A stretch of 64,000 bases of DNA from an uncultured Clostridia bacterium (GTDB lineage Bacteria > Bacillota > Clostridia > Oscillospirales > Acutalibacteraceae): the NCBI GenBank assembly GCA_944385105.1, contig CALWVR010000030.1, positions 48,775 to 112,774 of the forward strand, read 5' to 3'. Every line of letters starts with the position of its first letter. Positions within the stretch are counted from its first letter, which is position 1. Below are positions 1-8,367 of the stretch, one piece after another. The notes under the pieces are model-generated. The model had not been told where the DNA came from. It worked only from the letters and a program-made list of their open reading frames with translations, and did not search any database. A program made the translations under genes and the position numbers.

Positions 1-835
1 ACTACATAAAAAAAGTGAAGATGATATAAAAGAACAAGTAACTAAAATGCTTAAAGTGGTAAGTTTACCCGGCTTTGAAAATAGGAATGTTTCCTCTCTA
101 TCCGGTGGACAACAACAAAGGGTCGCTATTGCAAGAGCTCTTGTTAATCATCCTAAAGTTTTATTATTAGATGAGCCTCTTGGCGCTCTTGATCTAAAGT
201 TAAGAAAAGACATGCAAACTGAACTTAAAAATATTCAGAAGCAGATGGGAATAACGTTTATATTTGTAACCCATGATCAAGAGGAAGCATTATCTATGTC
301 TGATACTGTCGTTGTCATGGATAAAGGGTCCATTCAGCAAATAGGTTCTCCGCAAAGTATTTATAATGAACCAGAAAACGCCTTTGTTGCAGACTTCATT
401 GGAGAAAGTAATATTATTGATGGAATTATGCGCAAAGATTACCTTGTTGAATTTGCTGGAAAAGAGTTTGACTGTCTAGATTCTGGATTTGATAAGGACG
501 AAAAAGTCGATGTAGTAATTCGTCCAGAAGATATTGAGGTTTCTCCCCCCACAAGCGGGCATATATCAGGTGTAGTTACTTCCGTAACCTTTAAAGGGGT
601 TCATTATGAAATAATAGTTGATATTGATGGATTCAAGTGGATGATACAGTCTACTGAGTCTCAGAACCCTGGAGATACTATAGGGCTAATATTACAACCT
701 GATGACATACATATAATGAAGAAGTCTAAATACTCTGGTGAATTTGGTGATTACAGTGCCTTCAGCGATGAAATGTATGAAGTATATAAAGAAAAAAAGA
801 AAAAAAACAAAAAAAGAGTAGGTGGTAAAAAATGA
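1..835 (+). CDS. potA: Spermidine/putrescine ABC transporter ATP-binding protein (5' partial)
   Basis: ATPase of the polyamine importer; it hydrolyses ATP on the cytoplasmic face of the PotBC channel. The reading frame is open to the left edge, so the start codon and the Walker A motif lie outside the window. Visible are the ABC signature LSGGQQQR, Walker B with D-loop ([11 protein letters not shown]), the switch histidine in VTHDQEEA, and a C-terminal TOBE-type domain from about residue 150 of the visible part, as in PotA. The tail is very Lys-rich. The stop overlaps the potB start by 4 bases, so the two are translationally coupled. The family call is secure; the polyamine specificity comes mainly from the potBCD context. 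Confidence 0.95.
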   Translation, partial: LHKKSEDDIKEQVTKMLKVVSLPGFENRNVSSLSGGQQQRVAIARALVNHPKVLLLDEPLGALDLKLRKDMQTELKNIQKQMGITFIFVTHDQEEALSMSDTVVVMDKGSIQQIGSPQSIYNEPENAFVADFIGESNIIDGIMRKDYLVEFAGKEFDCLDSGFDKDEKVDVVIRPEDIEVSPPTSGHISGVVTSVTFKGVHYEIIVDIDGFKWMIQSTESQNPGDTIGLILQPDDIHIMKKSKYSGEFGDYSAFSDEMYEVYKEKKKKNKKRVGGKK

Positions 836-1650
836 AATTAAAGCCATCTGCTATATATATTATTTGGATGACCTTGTTCACACTAATCCCTATGGCTTTA
901 GTATTATATTTTGCTTTTACAAACCCTATGGGAAAATTCACACTAGATAATATAATTAATGTCGGTAGGTATTCATCTATATTTTTAAAATCAATTTGGC
1001 TTGGCGCATTATCTACTATTATCTGTCTATTAATTGGTTATCCACTTGCCTATATGATTTCTAAAGTAAATACAAAATATCAAAATATTATGGTAATGTT
1101 AATTATGTTACCAATGTGGATGAACTTTTTATTAAGGACATATGCTTGGATGACTATTCTTGAAAATAATGGAATAATCAATAATATTCTTTCTTCTATC
1201 GGGATTGCACCGCTTTCATTAATAAATACATCCGGTGCCGTTGTACTCGGTATGGTATACAACTTTTTACCGTATATGATTTTGCCAATATATTCAATAA
1301 TAGTAAAAATAGATAAAAAGATAATTGAGGCTGCTCAAGATTTGGGAGCTGGAAAGCGCAAAGTATTTTCTAAGATACTTCTTCCTTTAAGTATTCCAGG
1401 GATAATTTCTGGTATTACTATGGTATTTGTGCCTGCTGTAAGCACATTCATAATTTCCAAAATGCTTGGTGGAGGGTCCAATATATTAATAGGAGATTTA
1501 ATTGAAATGCAATTTTTAGGTAACTCTTATAACCCACATCTAGGTTCTGCCATTTCATTGGTTTTAATGATACTGATATTAATATCTATAGGAATAATGA
1601 ATAGGTTCGATAGATCTAGTATAAATGAGGATTATATGTCTCACCATTAA
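832..1650 (+). CDS. potB: Spermidine/putrescine ABC transporter permease PotB
   Basis: Membrane subunit of the polyamine importer, 272 aa with about six transmembrane helices. The EAA loop that docks the ATPase is clear ([14 protein letters not shown], around residue 165). The ATG overlaps the potA stop in an ATGA junction, and an SD-like AGGTGG lies just upstream. Together with PotC it should form the channel. Length and motif match the family. The gene sits second in a tightly packed potABCD operon; no internal promoter is evident. Confidence 0.95.
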   Translation: MKLKPSAIYIIWMTLFTLIPMALVLYFAFTNPMGKFTLDNIINVGRYSSIFLKSIWLGALSTIICLLIGYPLAYMISKVNTKYQNIMVMLIMLPMWMNFLLRTYAWMTILENNGIINNILSSIGIAPLSLINTSGAVVLGMVYNFLPYMILPIYSIIVKIDKKIIEAAQDLGAGKRKVFSKILLPLSIPGIISGITMVFVPAVSTFIISKMLGGGSNILIGDLIEMQFLGNSYNPHLGSAISLVLMILILISIGIMNRFDRSSINEDYMSHH

Positions 1651-1666
1651 AAATGGAGGTGATGAA

Positions 1667-2458
1667 TTGAAAATTTTATCAAAAATATATGTAGGTGTTA
1701 TATTTCTATTTTTGTATGCGCCACTTGTAGTTCTTGTTGTATTTTCCTTTAATGAGTCTAAAAGTCGTAATACTTGGACCGGTTTTTCTTTAAAATGGTA
1801 TGAAAAGCTTCTCTCAGATACAGAAATCTTACATGCACTTGTTAATACACTAATAATAGCAGCAGTTTCAGCTATTATAGCTACAATAATAGGGACCATG
1901 GCTGCTATAGGAATAACTAAAATGAAGAAATGGCCAAAAAAGGTTGTAATGAACGTCAACAAGCTCCCAATGGTAAATCCAGAGATTGTAACAGGAGTTT
2001 CATTAATGCTTTTATTTGTATTTGCTTACAACAGCATTGGTATTTTAAGACCAGGATTAGTCACATTAATACTTTCACACACAACATTTTGTCTCCCATA
2101 CGTAGTTTTATCTGTTTTACCTAAGCTTCGTCAAATGAATCCCCATTTATATGAGGCTGCTCAGGACTTAGGATGTCATCCATTTAAGGCATTTGTCAAA
2201 GTAGTTTTGCCTGATATAATGCCTGGTATAATTACAGGTATGACTATGGCTTTTACTTTATCACTTGATGACTTCGTCATAAGTTATTTTACAAGTGGTA
2301 CAACTCAAACACTTCCTATAGCAATTTATTCCATGACCAGAAGAATTGTAAGTCCTGAGATAAATGCATTATCGACAATTTTATTTGTTGTTGTTTTACT
2401 TCTTTTATTAGTTATAAATTTTAGGCAAATAAATGAATTAAAAGATAAAAAATCATGA
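1667..2458 (+). CDS. potC: Spermidine/putrescine ABC transporter permease PotC
   Basis: Second membrane subunit of the polyamine importer, 263 aa from the chosen start. The frame is open from an ATG at 1625, but that lies inside potB and has no SD. A strong GGAGGTGAT at 1655-1663 precedes a TTG at 1667, which I take as the true start; the protein then begins with a transmembrane helix, as expected. The EAA loop reads EAAQDLGCHPFKAF. The end overlaps potD by 4 bases (ATGA). Partner of PotB; specificity is inferred from the operon. Confidence 0.93.
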   Translation: MKILSKIYVGVIFLFLYAPLVVLVVFSFNESKSRNTWTGFSLKWYEKLLSDTEILHALVNTLIIAAVSAIIATIIGTMAAIGITKMKKWPKKVVMNVNKLPMVNPEIVTGVSLMLLFVFAYNSIGILRPGLVTLILSHTTFCLPYVVLSVLPKLRQMNPHLYEAAQDLGCHPFKAFVKVVLPDIMPGIITGMTMAFTLSLDDFVISYFTSGTTQTLPIAIYSMTRRIVSPEINALSTILFVVVLLLLLVINFRQINELKDKKS

Positions 2459-3660
2459 AGAAATTGGGTGAAAAGTTATTGAAAAAAAAGTTTATAATGT
2501 CGTTTATATCCATTTTTTTTGTAATACTGTTGATTTTACTAGGAATATCATTAGCTTTTAAAAATAGCTCTTCCAATAACATTACTTTAAACGTTTATAA
2601 TTGGGGAGAATATATCGCTGATGGAACTGACGGAACATTAAATGTAAATGAAGAATTTACAAAGCAAACTGGTATTCGTATAAATTACAGTACATTTCAA
2701 AGTAATGAAGCTTTATATGCTAAAATGCAAAGTGGAGGAACTAAATATGATGTTATTATTCCATCAGATTATATGATTTCAAAGATGATAAATCAAGGCA
2801 TGCTTCGCGAATTAAATTACAACAATATACCCAATTTTTCTTTCATAGATGATACTTTTAAGAATTCCAATTATGATCCTGAAAATAAGTATTCTGTTCC
2901 TTACACTTTCGGTACTGTAGGAATATTTTATAACAAAAAAATGGTGCAAGAAAATGAAGATTCCATATCTTTTAATATACTTTGGGATAAAAAATACACG
3001 GGTAAAATACTTATGTTTGATAATCCAAGAGATGCATTTGCTATAGCTCAAATAAGATTAGGATTATCTGTAAACTCTGACAACGTAAATGATTGGTATC
3101 GTTCAGCTGAAGAACTAAAAAAACAAAAACCATTGGTTCAGTCTTATGTTATGGATCAAATTTTTGATAAAATGGGAAATAACGAGGCTGCAATTGCTCC
3201 TTATTACTCAGGCGATGCACCATTACTAATGAAACGTAATCCTGATATTGGATTTGTTATTCCAAAAGATGGAACAACAAAGTTCGTTGATGCTATGTGT
3301 ATTCCTAAAGACTCTGAGCATCCTGAAGCTGCTGAAGCATATATTAATTTTATGTGTAGGCCCGACATTGCAATAGAAAATATCAAGTATATAGGATATT
3401 CTTCACCTGAGTCTATAGTAAAAGAGAATTTAGATCCAGAAGTAAAAAACAGTAAAATTTGTTATCCTGATGAAGAAACATTAAATAACGCACAAACATT
3501 TACTTCTCTAACAAATGAAATAAACTCTCTAATAGATGACTTATGGGTATCTGTAAAAACTGATGGTGATAATAATAACCCCTTTGCTTTAGTTTTAGTT
3601 ATACTTATGTTTGTTTTATTATACTTATTAGCTGTTATATATCAAAAGAAAAAGAGCTGA
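2455..3660 (+). CDS. potD: Polyamine-binding protein PotD, membrane anchored at both ends
   Basis: Extracellular substrate-binding protein of the PotABCD importer, 401 aa. After a basic N-terminus and a hydrophobic helix (about residues 14-36) the mature domain starts with the family motif YNWGEYI and continues through the two-lobe PotD fold (for example IPSDYMISKM and YIGYSSP). There is no lipobox cysteine, so the N-terminal helix looks like an uncleaved anchor, as in streptococcal PotD. Unusually, a second hydrophobic helix (about residues 377-396) followed by KKKS closes the protein, suggesting a C-terminal anchor as well. Last gene of the operon, followed by a strong terminator. Confidence 0.93.
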   Translation: MKKLGEKLLKKKFIMSFISIFFVILLILLGISLAFKNSSSNNITLNVYNWGEYIADGTDGTLNVNEEFTKQTGIRINYSTFQSNEALYAKMQSGGTKYDVIIPSDYMISKMINQGMLRELNYNNIPNFSFIDDTFKNSNYDPENKYSVPYTFGTVGIFYNKKMVQENEDSISFNILWDKKYTGKILMFDNPRDAFAIAQIRLGLSVNSDNVNDWYRSAEELKKQKPLVQSYVMDQIFDKMGNNEAAIAPYYSGDAPLLMKRNPDIGFVIPKDGTTKFVDAMCIPKDSEHPEAAEAYINFMCRPDIAIENIKYIGYSSPESIVKENLDPEVKNSKICYPDEETLNNAQTFTSLTNEINSLIDDLWVSVKTDGDNNNPFALVLVILMFVLLYLLAVIYQKKKS

Positions 3661-3680
3661 TAGCTTTTATCAACTCTTTG

Positions 3681-3717
3681 AAAAAAGGAGACACTTTAAA
3701 GATGTCTCCTTTTTTAT
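3681..3717. terminator. Rho-independent terminator after potD
   Basis: A/T-flanked hairpin with GGAGACA (3688-3694) pairing TGTCTCC (3703-3709), extended by A and T runs on each side. It ends the pot operon on the plus strand and can also serve the converging gene at 3758 on the minus strand. Confidence 0.88.
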
Positions 3718-3757
3718 AATTGTTCATTTTAAATTTTCACAATTGTCCTATTTTTAC

Positions 3758-4501
3758 TTATTCATTATCAATATTAGATGTATTAGTTTTTACATCATTG
3801 TCTACTTGCTTCTTATCATTAGTAAATGCACTGGATTTCACGTCATTATTAGATTCATTATTCTTTAGATCATCCCTTCCAGAAGTAATTTTTACATTAA
3901 CCTTGCAGTCTTCTCTTATATTTATCTCCTTTAATCCTTTAGGTTCATCTTTCTTTTTAGAATCTTTTTGTTTCTTATTTCCAGTAACTTTATCTTTTAC
4001 AGATCTTACGGCATTTACCATTTTAGTAGCGTCATTTTTTACTACTGCAACAGGTTTACAAATAAGTTCTTCATTAGCCTTATTAATACCCTTAACTAAT
4101 AATGACATAGCTCTAACTGCCTGTCTACCTATAACATAAGCGCCAACTGATGTCGTTCCTAAAGTTGCGATTTTCCCTGGGACAGTTAAATTTTTATTAG
4201 CAAAATTGGCAAGCTTAACAACATCACCCGATAAGCTCTTTACACCCTTAATTACATGACCTATCTGTTTTTCTCTACCAGAAAAAATTACACAATATGT
4301 TATACCTACTCCTGCAGCAACTTTTGCCACCTGGCCAGCTTTCTTGATAAAACTTTTTCTTGTAGGACTCTTATCTTTTGATTGACTATTTGTACAAGAA
4401 TAATTTTTTCCTGTTGCTCCTGCTGCTAAACAACCTTGGCTCACTGATACCGTCAGCGATGTCATTAAAAGCAACGAAGCTACTACCTTTTTAAAATTCA
4501 A
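3758..4501 (-). CDS. Predicted exported hypothetical protein, Lys/Asn-rich tail
   Basis: Not recognised. 247 aa with a TTG start preceded by GGAGGAATTC. Residues 1-27 form a clear signal sequence (basic start, hydrophobic core, possible cleavage after CLAAG). A second hydrophobic stretch lies at about residues 57-75 and a third at about 112-135; residues 150-247 are highly charged and low-complexity (Lys, Asp, Asn), probably disordered. It is monocistronic, between the pot terminator and an AT-rich gap. The layout (signal sequence, short segment, second hydrophobic helix) recalls the two AAA+ proteins at 38797-41690, but no ATPase domain is present. Function unknown. Confidence 0.65.
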   Translation of the reverse strand: MNFKKVVASLLLMTSLTVSVSQGCLAAGATGKNYSCTNSQSKDKSPTRKSFIKKAGQVAKVAAGVGITYCVIFSGREKQIGHVIKGVKSLSGDVVKLANFANKNLTVPGKIATLGTTSVGAYVIGRQAVRAMSLLVKGINKANEELICKPVAVVKNDATKMVNAVRSVKDKVTGNKKQKDSKKKDEPKGLKEINIREDCKVNVKITSGRDDLKNNESNNDVKSSAFTNDKKQVDNDVKTNTSNIDNE

Positions 4502-5015
4502 CAGAATTCCTCCTAATTATAAAATAACTTATAAAACACAACTTTACTATTAATACATTAGTACATTTATAAAATATTAATAATAAAAGTTACCTTATAA
4601 GCCTGTATAATTATAGCACATATAACACACATTTAAATTCCTATTTAGAAATTAAATATTATTTTTACTTTTTTACTAATTTAAAAAATGTAATAAATAA
4701 ATTATAGATATTATTGCAAAAATACCTTTAGTCATTATAAGTTGATAAATAAAATATGATGTCTCAAAATAATAATTAGGTTCTTCAATAATTTTACTTT
4801 TAAATTTATTAACACAAATTTACAATATTTAAGTTTTTTCTTAATGGATCACACTTTAAAGTTTATAAATAAAAAAAGCCTAGTTTTTAACTAGACCTTT
4901 TTGCCTATGAATAAATACATAAATTGATATCTTTTATAATCAAGTATACTAATATTAAGTAAAATATTAGCGTCCTGTAATTATATAAAATATACTCAAA
5001 GTATAAAGTCTATTG
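4502..5015. other. Intergenic gap, AT-rich
   Basis: No open reading frame or RNA gene recognised. It contains the SD and probably the promoter for the 3758 gene (a TGTGCTATAAT extended -10-like element on the minus strand near 4610-4620) and the terminator at 4871-4902. The rest is featureless AT-rich sequence. Confidence 0.6.
4871..4902 (-). terminator. Terminator downstream of the SleC-like gene
   Basis: On the minus strand, GTCTAGTT and AACTAGGC form a stem around a short AAA loop, followed by a run of seven T. It lies about 115 bases past the end of the gene at 5016. Confidence 0.8.
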
Positions 5016-6368
5016 TTAGGTATATCTATTATAAAGATTAACTATTGCATTCCAAGTAAGTGGGCCAACCACTCCATTAGGAGTAATATTATATCTTGAT
5101 TGAATTTCCTTTACGGCTAACTCAGTTGCATTATCAAAACTTCCTGTTACATACACAGGGGTAATAGAGGGATCATTTTGAGATATAACATTTAAAAACT
5201 TTTGTAGTGTTATAATATCATCACCACTCATGTCTCTACCTAAAAATCTTCCCGGGAATATCTCTTCACTGTTTGATATATATCGTCCCGCTAAATTCCT
5301 ACGTATATTAGAATATACCTCAGTCATTTTTATAAAGGTATCTCTCCCTACTTGACCATCTTGAGTTAACCCATATTTCTTTTGAAAAGCTAATACAGCA
5401 TTTCTTGTATTTGGCCCAAAGACGCGATCTATAGTTATTTGAGGAATATCTCCATCAAAGTATCCAATAACAGCGAGATAATACTGTATTACTCCTACTT
5501 GCTCTCCTGTGTCTCCTTCTTTCAAAACTCTAGAATATATTCTACTAGCTTCATCAAAGCTTATGCCTTCAGAATACAAATCACTTAGTCCCTTAACAGC
5601 ATTATATAAATACTTAATTTTGTACCAAGTAGATTTTCCAACAATACCATCTACCTGTAAATTAAATATTTCTTGGAATTTTTCAACTGCTGTTTCAGTC
5701 TGTAAGTTAAAAAATCCATTTGTCGGAAAAATTTTAGGAATTGAAGGGTAATTATCAGAAATTCTATTTAATTGTCTTTGTATTATTCGTACGTCTTCGC
5801 TAAAGCTACCAAGTTGTAACGGCACTCCAGGATATGAAGGTATATTGGCTCTAACTGGTGCATCATATACAATATTTATGTCATTTCCATAATAGGTTTT
5901 TAAAATTTCATAAGGAGTAAGTCCTTGATTTGCTAGATCAACCGTTCCCCATTGAGACAAACCATTACATGTTACACGTATACCATCGCAATATTGTGTA
6001 AAATAAGGCGATATAGTCCCCTGCTTCACCACATAATTATTAAAAATATCATCTACTATTCTACTTATTGTATCAAAAATATCTCTGCCTTCTACAAATG
6101 ATTGATCATATTTAGTAGAATTAGTTATATCAAAATCGTATCCTTGACTCCTATACCATTCAGTATATATACGATTTAAAGCAAACGTTATTTGAGCCAA
6201 AATATTAGCTCGCAAAGCACTTTCTGGCCATGTAGGATATATCTCACTAGATGCAACATTCTTAATATAATCTCTAAATGAAATTGTTACATTACGTGCA
6301 GGTTGATCAGGTTCTCCTAAATGTACTGTAATAAATTCTGGAATCGCTGGCTGTGGAATAAAAATCAT
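5016..6368 (-). CDS. SleC-like SpoIID-domain protein with three peptidoglycan-binding repeats (C-terminal part)
   Basis: 450 aa. Residues about 14-170 match the SpoIID/LytB-type lytic transglycosylase fold found in cortex-lytic SleC: the conserved Glu lies in ASSEIYPTWP (E42), and the SpoIID signature GLSQWGTVDLANQGLTPYE follows. Residues about 188-262, 283-357 and 370-450 are three PG_binding_1 repeats (each with an LQ...L start and a DGxVG end). The likely role is degradation of spore cortex peptidoglycan during germination. The ATG has an AGAGAGG directly against it, which is poor SD spacing. It is in the same reading frame as the upstream gene, separated by one TAA and three codons, so the two look like halves of one SleC-type protein. 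Confidence 0.85.
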   Translation of the reverse strand: MIFIPQPAIPEFITVHLGEPDQPARNVTISFRDYIKNVASSEIYPTWPESALRANILAQITFALNRIYTEWYRSQGYDFDITNSTKYDQSFVEGRDIFDTISRIVDDIFNNYVVKQGTISPYFTQYCDGIRVTCNGLSQWGTVDLANQGLTPYEILKTYYGNDINIVYDAPVRANIPSYPGVPLQLGSFSEDVRIIQRQLNRISDNYPSIPKIFPTNGFFNLQTETAVEKFQEIFNLQVDGIVGKSTWYKIKYLYNAVKGLSDLYSEGISFDEASRIYSRVLKEGDTGEQVGVIQYYLAVIGYFDGDIPQITIDRVFGPNTRNAVLAFQKKYGLTQDGQVGRDTFIKMTEVYSNIRRNLAGRYISNSEEIFPGRFLGRDMSGDDIITLQKFLNVISQNDPSITPVYVTGSFDNATELAVKEIQSRYNITPNGVVGPLTWNAIVNLYNRYT

Positions 6369-6377
6369 CCTCTCTTT

Positions 6378-7181
6378 TTATAAAGGTAATAAATTAATAG
6401 GTTGAATAGATTTTATACCGTCAAATATAGGAATACTTGTAAACATTGCTTGTTGATAATTTGGATGAGAAGCAACAATATCATATGTCGCAAACGGCAA
6501 AGCTTGAGAAGGTTTCATTGATAAATCTCTAGATGGCGCAGGAAGCAATAAATTATCAACAATCCCATTTTGGTCTGTTTTAACATTATAGAATATTTTT
6601 CTACCATCTTTGAAGTCTTTGCTTATTACAATTGCTACGTTCTCAACAGGCATTGTCTGCCTCGCAACAGATGCTTGTATTTTTAGGATACCACTATTAG
6701 TGTTCTTACCTAAGAAATCTATATAAGATTCATTAGACGTTGATGTATTCCCTGTAAACAAGGTTTGATCTGATAAGGTATTTTTATTATTTAAACTTTC
6801 TGGTTCATTTAAGCTTTTAGTTCTTGGATTTAAAATGTTTAAGTCTGTATTATTAGCCACTTCCAAGTTTTCATTTGATCTTGAAGAAGATAAATTATTT
6901 AAATTGTCTTGTTGTCTTGTATTAACTACATTTAAATTACTATTTGTAATGTTTTGATCGGACTTGCTTGGCTGAATATTTTCAACTTCGTTTGTAGTTG
7001 AATTGAAAGGAGTATTATCAGATTTACTATTTAAGTCATAGTTCAACATTTGTTGTGGTTCAACACTTTGTTTTATTTTATTAATATCATTAGATGGAAC
7101 ATTAGAATTATCTACATTATATGTGTTTATCATTTTTTGTTTATACCTTTCTACTAAATCTTTAAATTCGTTATTCTCCAA
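6378..7181 (-). CDS. SleC-like N-terminal domain protein with long disordered extension
   Basis: About 267 aa, TTG start at 7181 with GGAGGTAAC correctly spaced (an upstream in-frame TTG at 7196 overlaps the SD region). Residues about 1-155 are low-complexity, rich in Asn, Ser, Thr and Gln. The last 105 residues form a beta-sandwich resembling the N-terminal, carboxypeptidase-regulatory-like domain of SleC-family cortex-lytic proteins (TDQNG, LLLPAPSRDLS, FATYDIVASHPNY, INLLPL). The stop (TAA, 6378-6380) is in frame with the following SpoIID/PG-binding gene. It may supply the pro-domain in trans, or the pair may be one gene broken by a nonsense mutation. No signal peptide is evident, as expected for a forespore or mother-cell protein. 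Confidence 0.75.
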   Translation of the reverse strand: MENNEFKDLVERYKQKMINTYNVDNSNVPSNDINKIKQSVEPQQMLNYDLNSKSDNTPFNSTTNEVENIQPSKSDQNITNSNLNVVNTRQQDNLNNLSSSRSNENLEVANNTDLNILNPRTKSLNEPESLNNKNTLSDQTLFTGNTSTSNESYIDFLGKNTNSGILKIQASVARQTMPVENVAIVISKDFKDGRKIFYNVKTDQNGIVDNLLLPAPSRDLSMKPSQALPFATYDIVASHPNYQQAMFTSIPIFDGIKSIQPINLLPL

Positions 7182-7614
7182 AACAGTTACCTCCAATTCA
7201 AATTTGCCCAGATCTAATTACATAATATTTAATTTTTATATTTATGTGATCTTTCTATACCTATTTTAAAAGTAGTATAAACAAATTTTATATTTCTATC
7301 GTAGTGCTCAAGGTAGCGCATAATTTAAAAAGACTGAAAAATAAACACTAAAAATTTATTCTTTTATACAATAATAAGATAAAAACTGTCAAAATATTAT
7401 TAGCCTTTATTGTATTTGATTTATGCATCTAAAATTTTTCATTATGTTGCCCTACAGGTCGGTCATATTCAAATATTACTTTTTAATAAAGCACAAAACA
7501 ATATACTAAAATATAAACGTTAAAGTATTTCACTGCTTAGCATACGAGTAGCACAAAAACTTTTAATGAATACTATAGTTTTGAACATATCACCATAAGA
7601 GGGAGTGAATTATA
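7182..7614. other. Divergent intergenic gap
   Basis: AT-rich spacer between divergent genes. Besides the SDs of both neighbours (GGAGGT at the left end, GAGGGAG near 7600) I see no RNA gene, no ORF and no convincing housekeeping promoter; a sporulation-sigma promoter is possible for either gene but was not confirmed. Confidence 0.5.
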
Positions 7615-8166
7615 TTGATCAATATAGAAAACATTACACCAAAGCAATTTGAAATTATAAAGGAGTTAAACATAATGTGCAGTGAAAATGCATTTTGGTT
7701 ATTTATGGCAATTCAAAGTGTAATTTTCAAGGCACAAAATGCATTTGTAATAAGAAATCAAATTAGCCTCTTTTCTCAAAAATGGGGTAAATTATTCAGT
7801 AGGTTCTATAAAGAAAATGAAGCTAAGCTCTTAACGGCAAATGTTAATAATTTTTTTGAAACATATATATCATATTTAGACAATATATCTGAGAGAAGAT
7901 ACCAAGTTTGTCAGGATTTATTAGATAAGTGGAGGTATTTAGCTAATATAATTGCAGAAAACTTTGCTAATGTGAATCCTCATTGGCGCGTTATGGAGTG
8001 GAGAGCAATAATTACTAATCAAATACAAATACTGGATGCAGAGATAAGAAATAATATACAAGGTAACTACTCAACATTGCAACTATCTTATAATATTTAC
8101 AATCGAGTAGCAAGTGATATAGCTGATTACGTTGCAGTAGGGTTAATAAAGCAATTTTCTATATAG
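7615..8166 (+). CDS. Small helical hypothetical protein (family often mislabelled acetylglutamate kinase)
   Basis: 183 aa, TTG start preceded by GAGGGAGTGAA. No signal peptide or membrane helix. The sequence looks all-helical and resembles a Firmicutes family of about 170-190 aa that databases often misname acetylglutamate kinase: an aromatic/His-rich first helix around ENAFWLFMAIQS, a central W-containing helix (LLDKWRYLANIIAENF), then NPHWR, and an ADY...GLIKQF end. No kinase motif is present, so an acetylglutamate kinase function is not supported. It is monocistronic and divergent from the SleC-like pair; a sporulation link is only a guess from position. Confidence 0.6.
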   Translation: MINIENITPKQFEIIKELNIMCSENAFWLFMAIQSVIFKAQNAFVIRNQISLFSQKWGKLFSRFYKENEAKLLTANVNNFFETYISYLDNISERRYQVCQDLLDKWRYLANIIAENFANVNPHWRVMEWRAIITNQIQILDAEIRNNIQGNYSTLQLSYNIYNRVASDIADYVAVGLIKQFSI

Positions 8167-8204
8167 TTATAAATATTTATATAAAGTTAGAGATATTTTT
8201 TATT

Positions 8205-8246
8205 TTATAAATAAAAGAAAAAAGTCCATTTTTAATTATGGACTTT
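8205..8246 (-). terminator. Terminator between 7615 gene and acyltransferase gene
   Basis: Perfect inverted repeat AAAGTCCAT (8221-8229) and ATGGACTTT (8238-8246). The T-rich run follows on the minus strand (8220 downward), so it fits best as the end of the 10419-8368 operon; it may act on both strands. Confidence 0.8.
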
Positions 8247-8367
8247 AACTGATTATGAATATTTAAAATTTTAACAGTTACATAAAAATTACGTCAGTCT
8301 AAATTGGAGTCTAAGTAAAAATAAAACAAAAATCGATTCCACAATTCAACATAATTTTATTCTGAAT

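Noticed and set aside
1625-1666. Upstream potC start at ATG 1625
   Set aside because: It lies within potB without an SD, while the TTG at 1667 follows GGAGGTGAT.
7615-8166. Acetylglutamate kinase
   Set aside because: Resembles a family commonly given that name, but no amino-acid kinase motif or size match exists.
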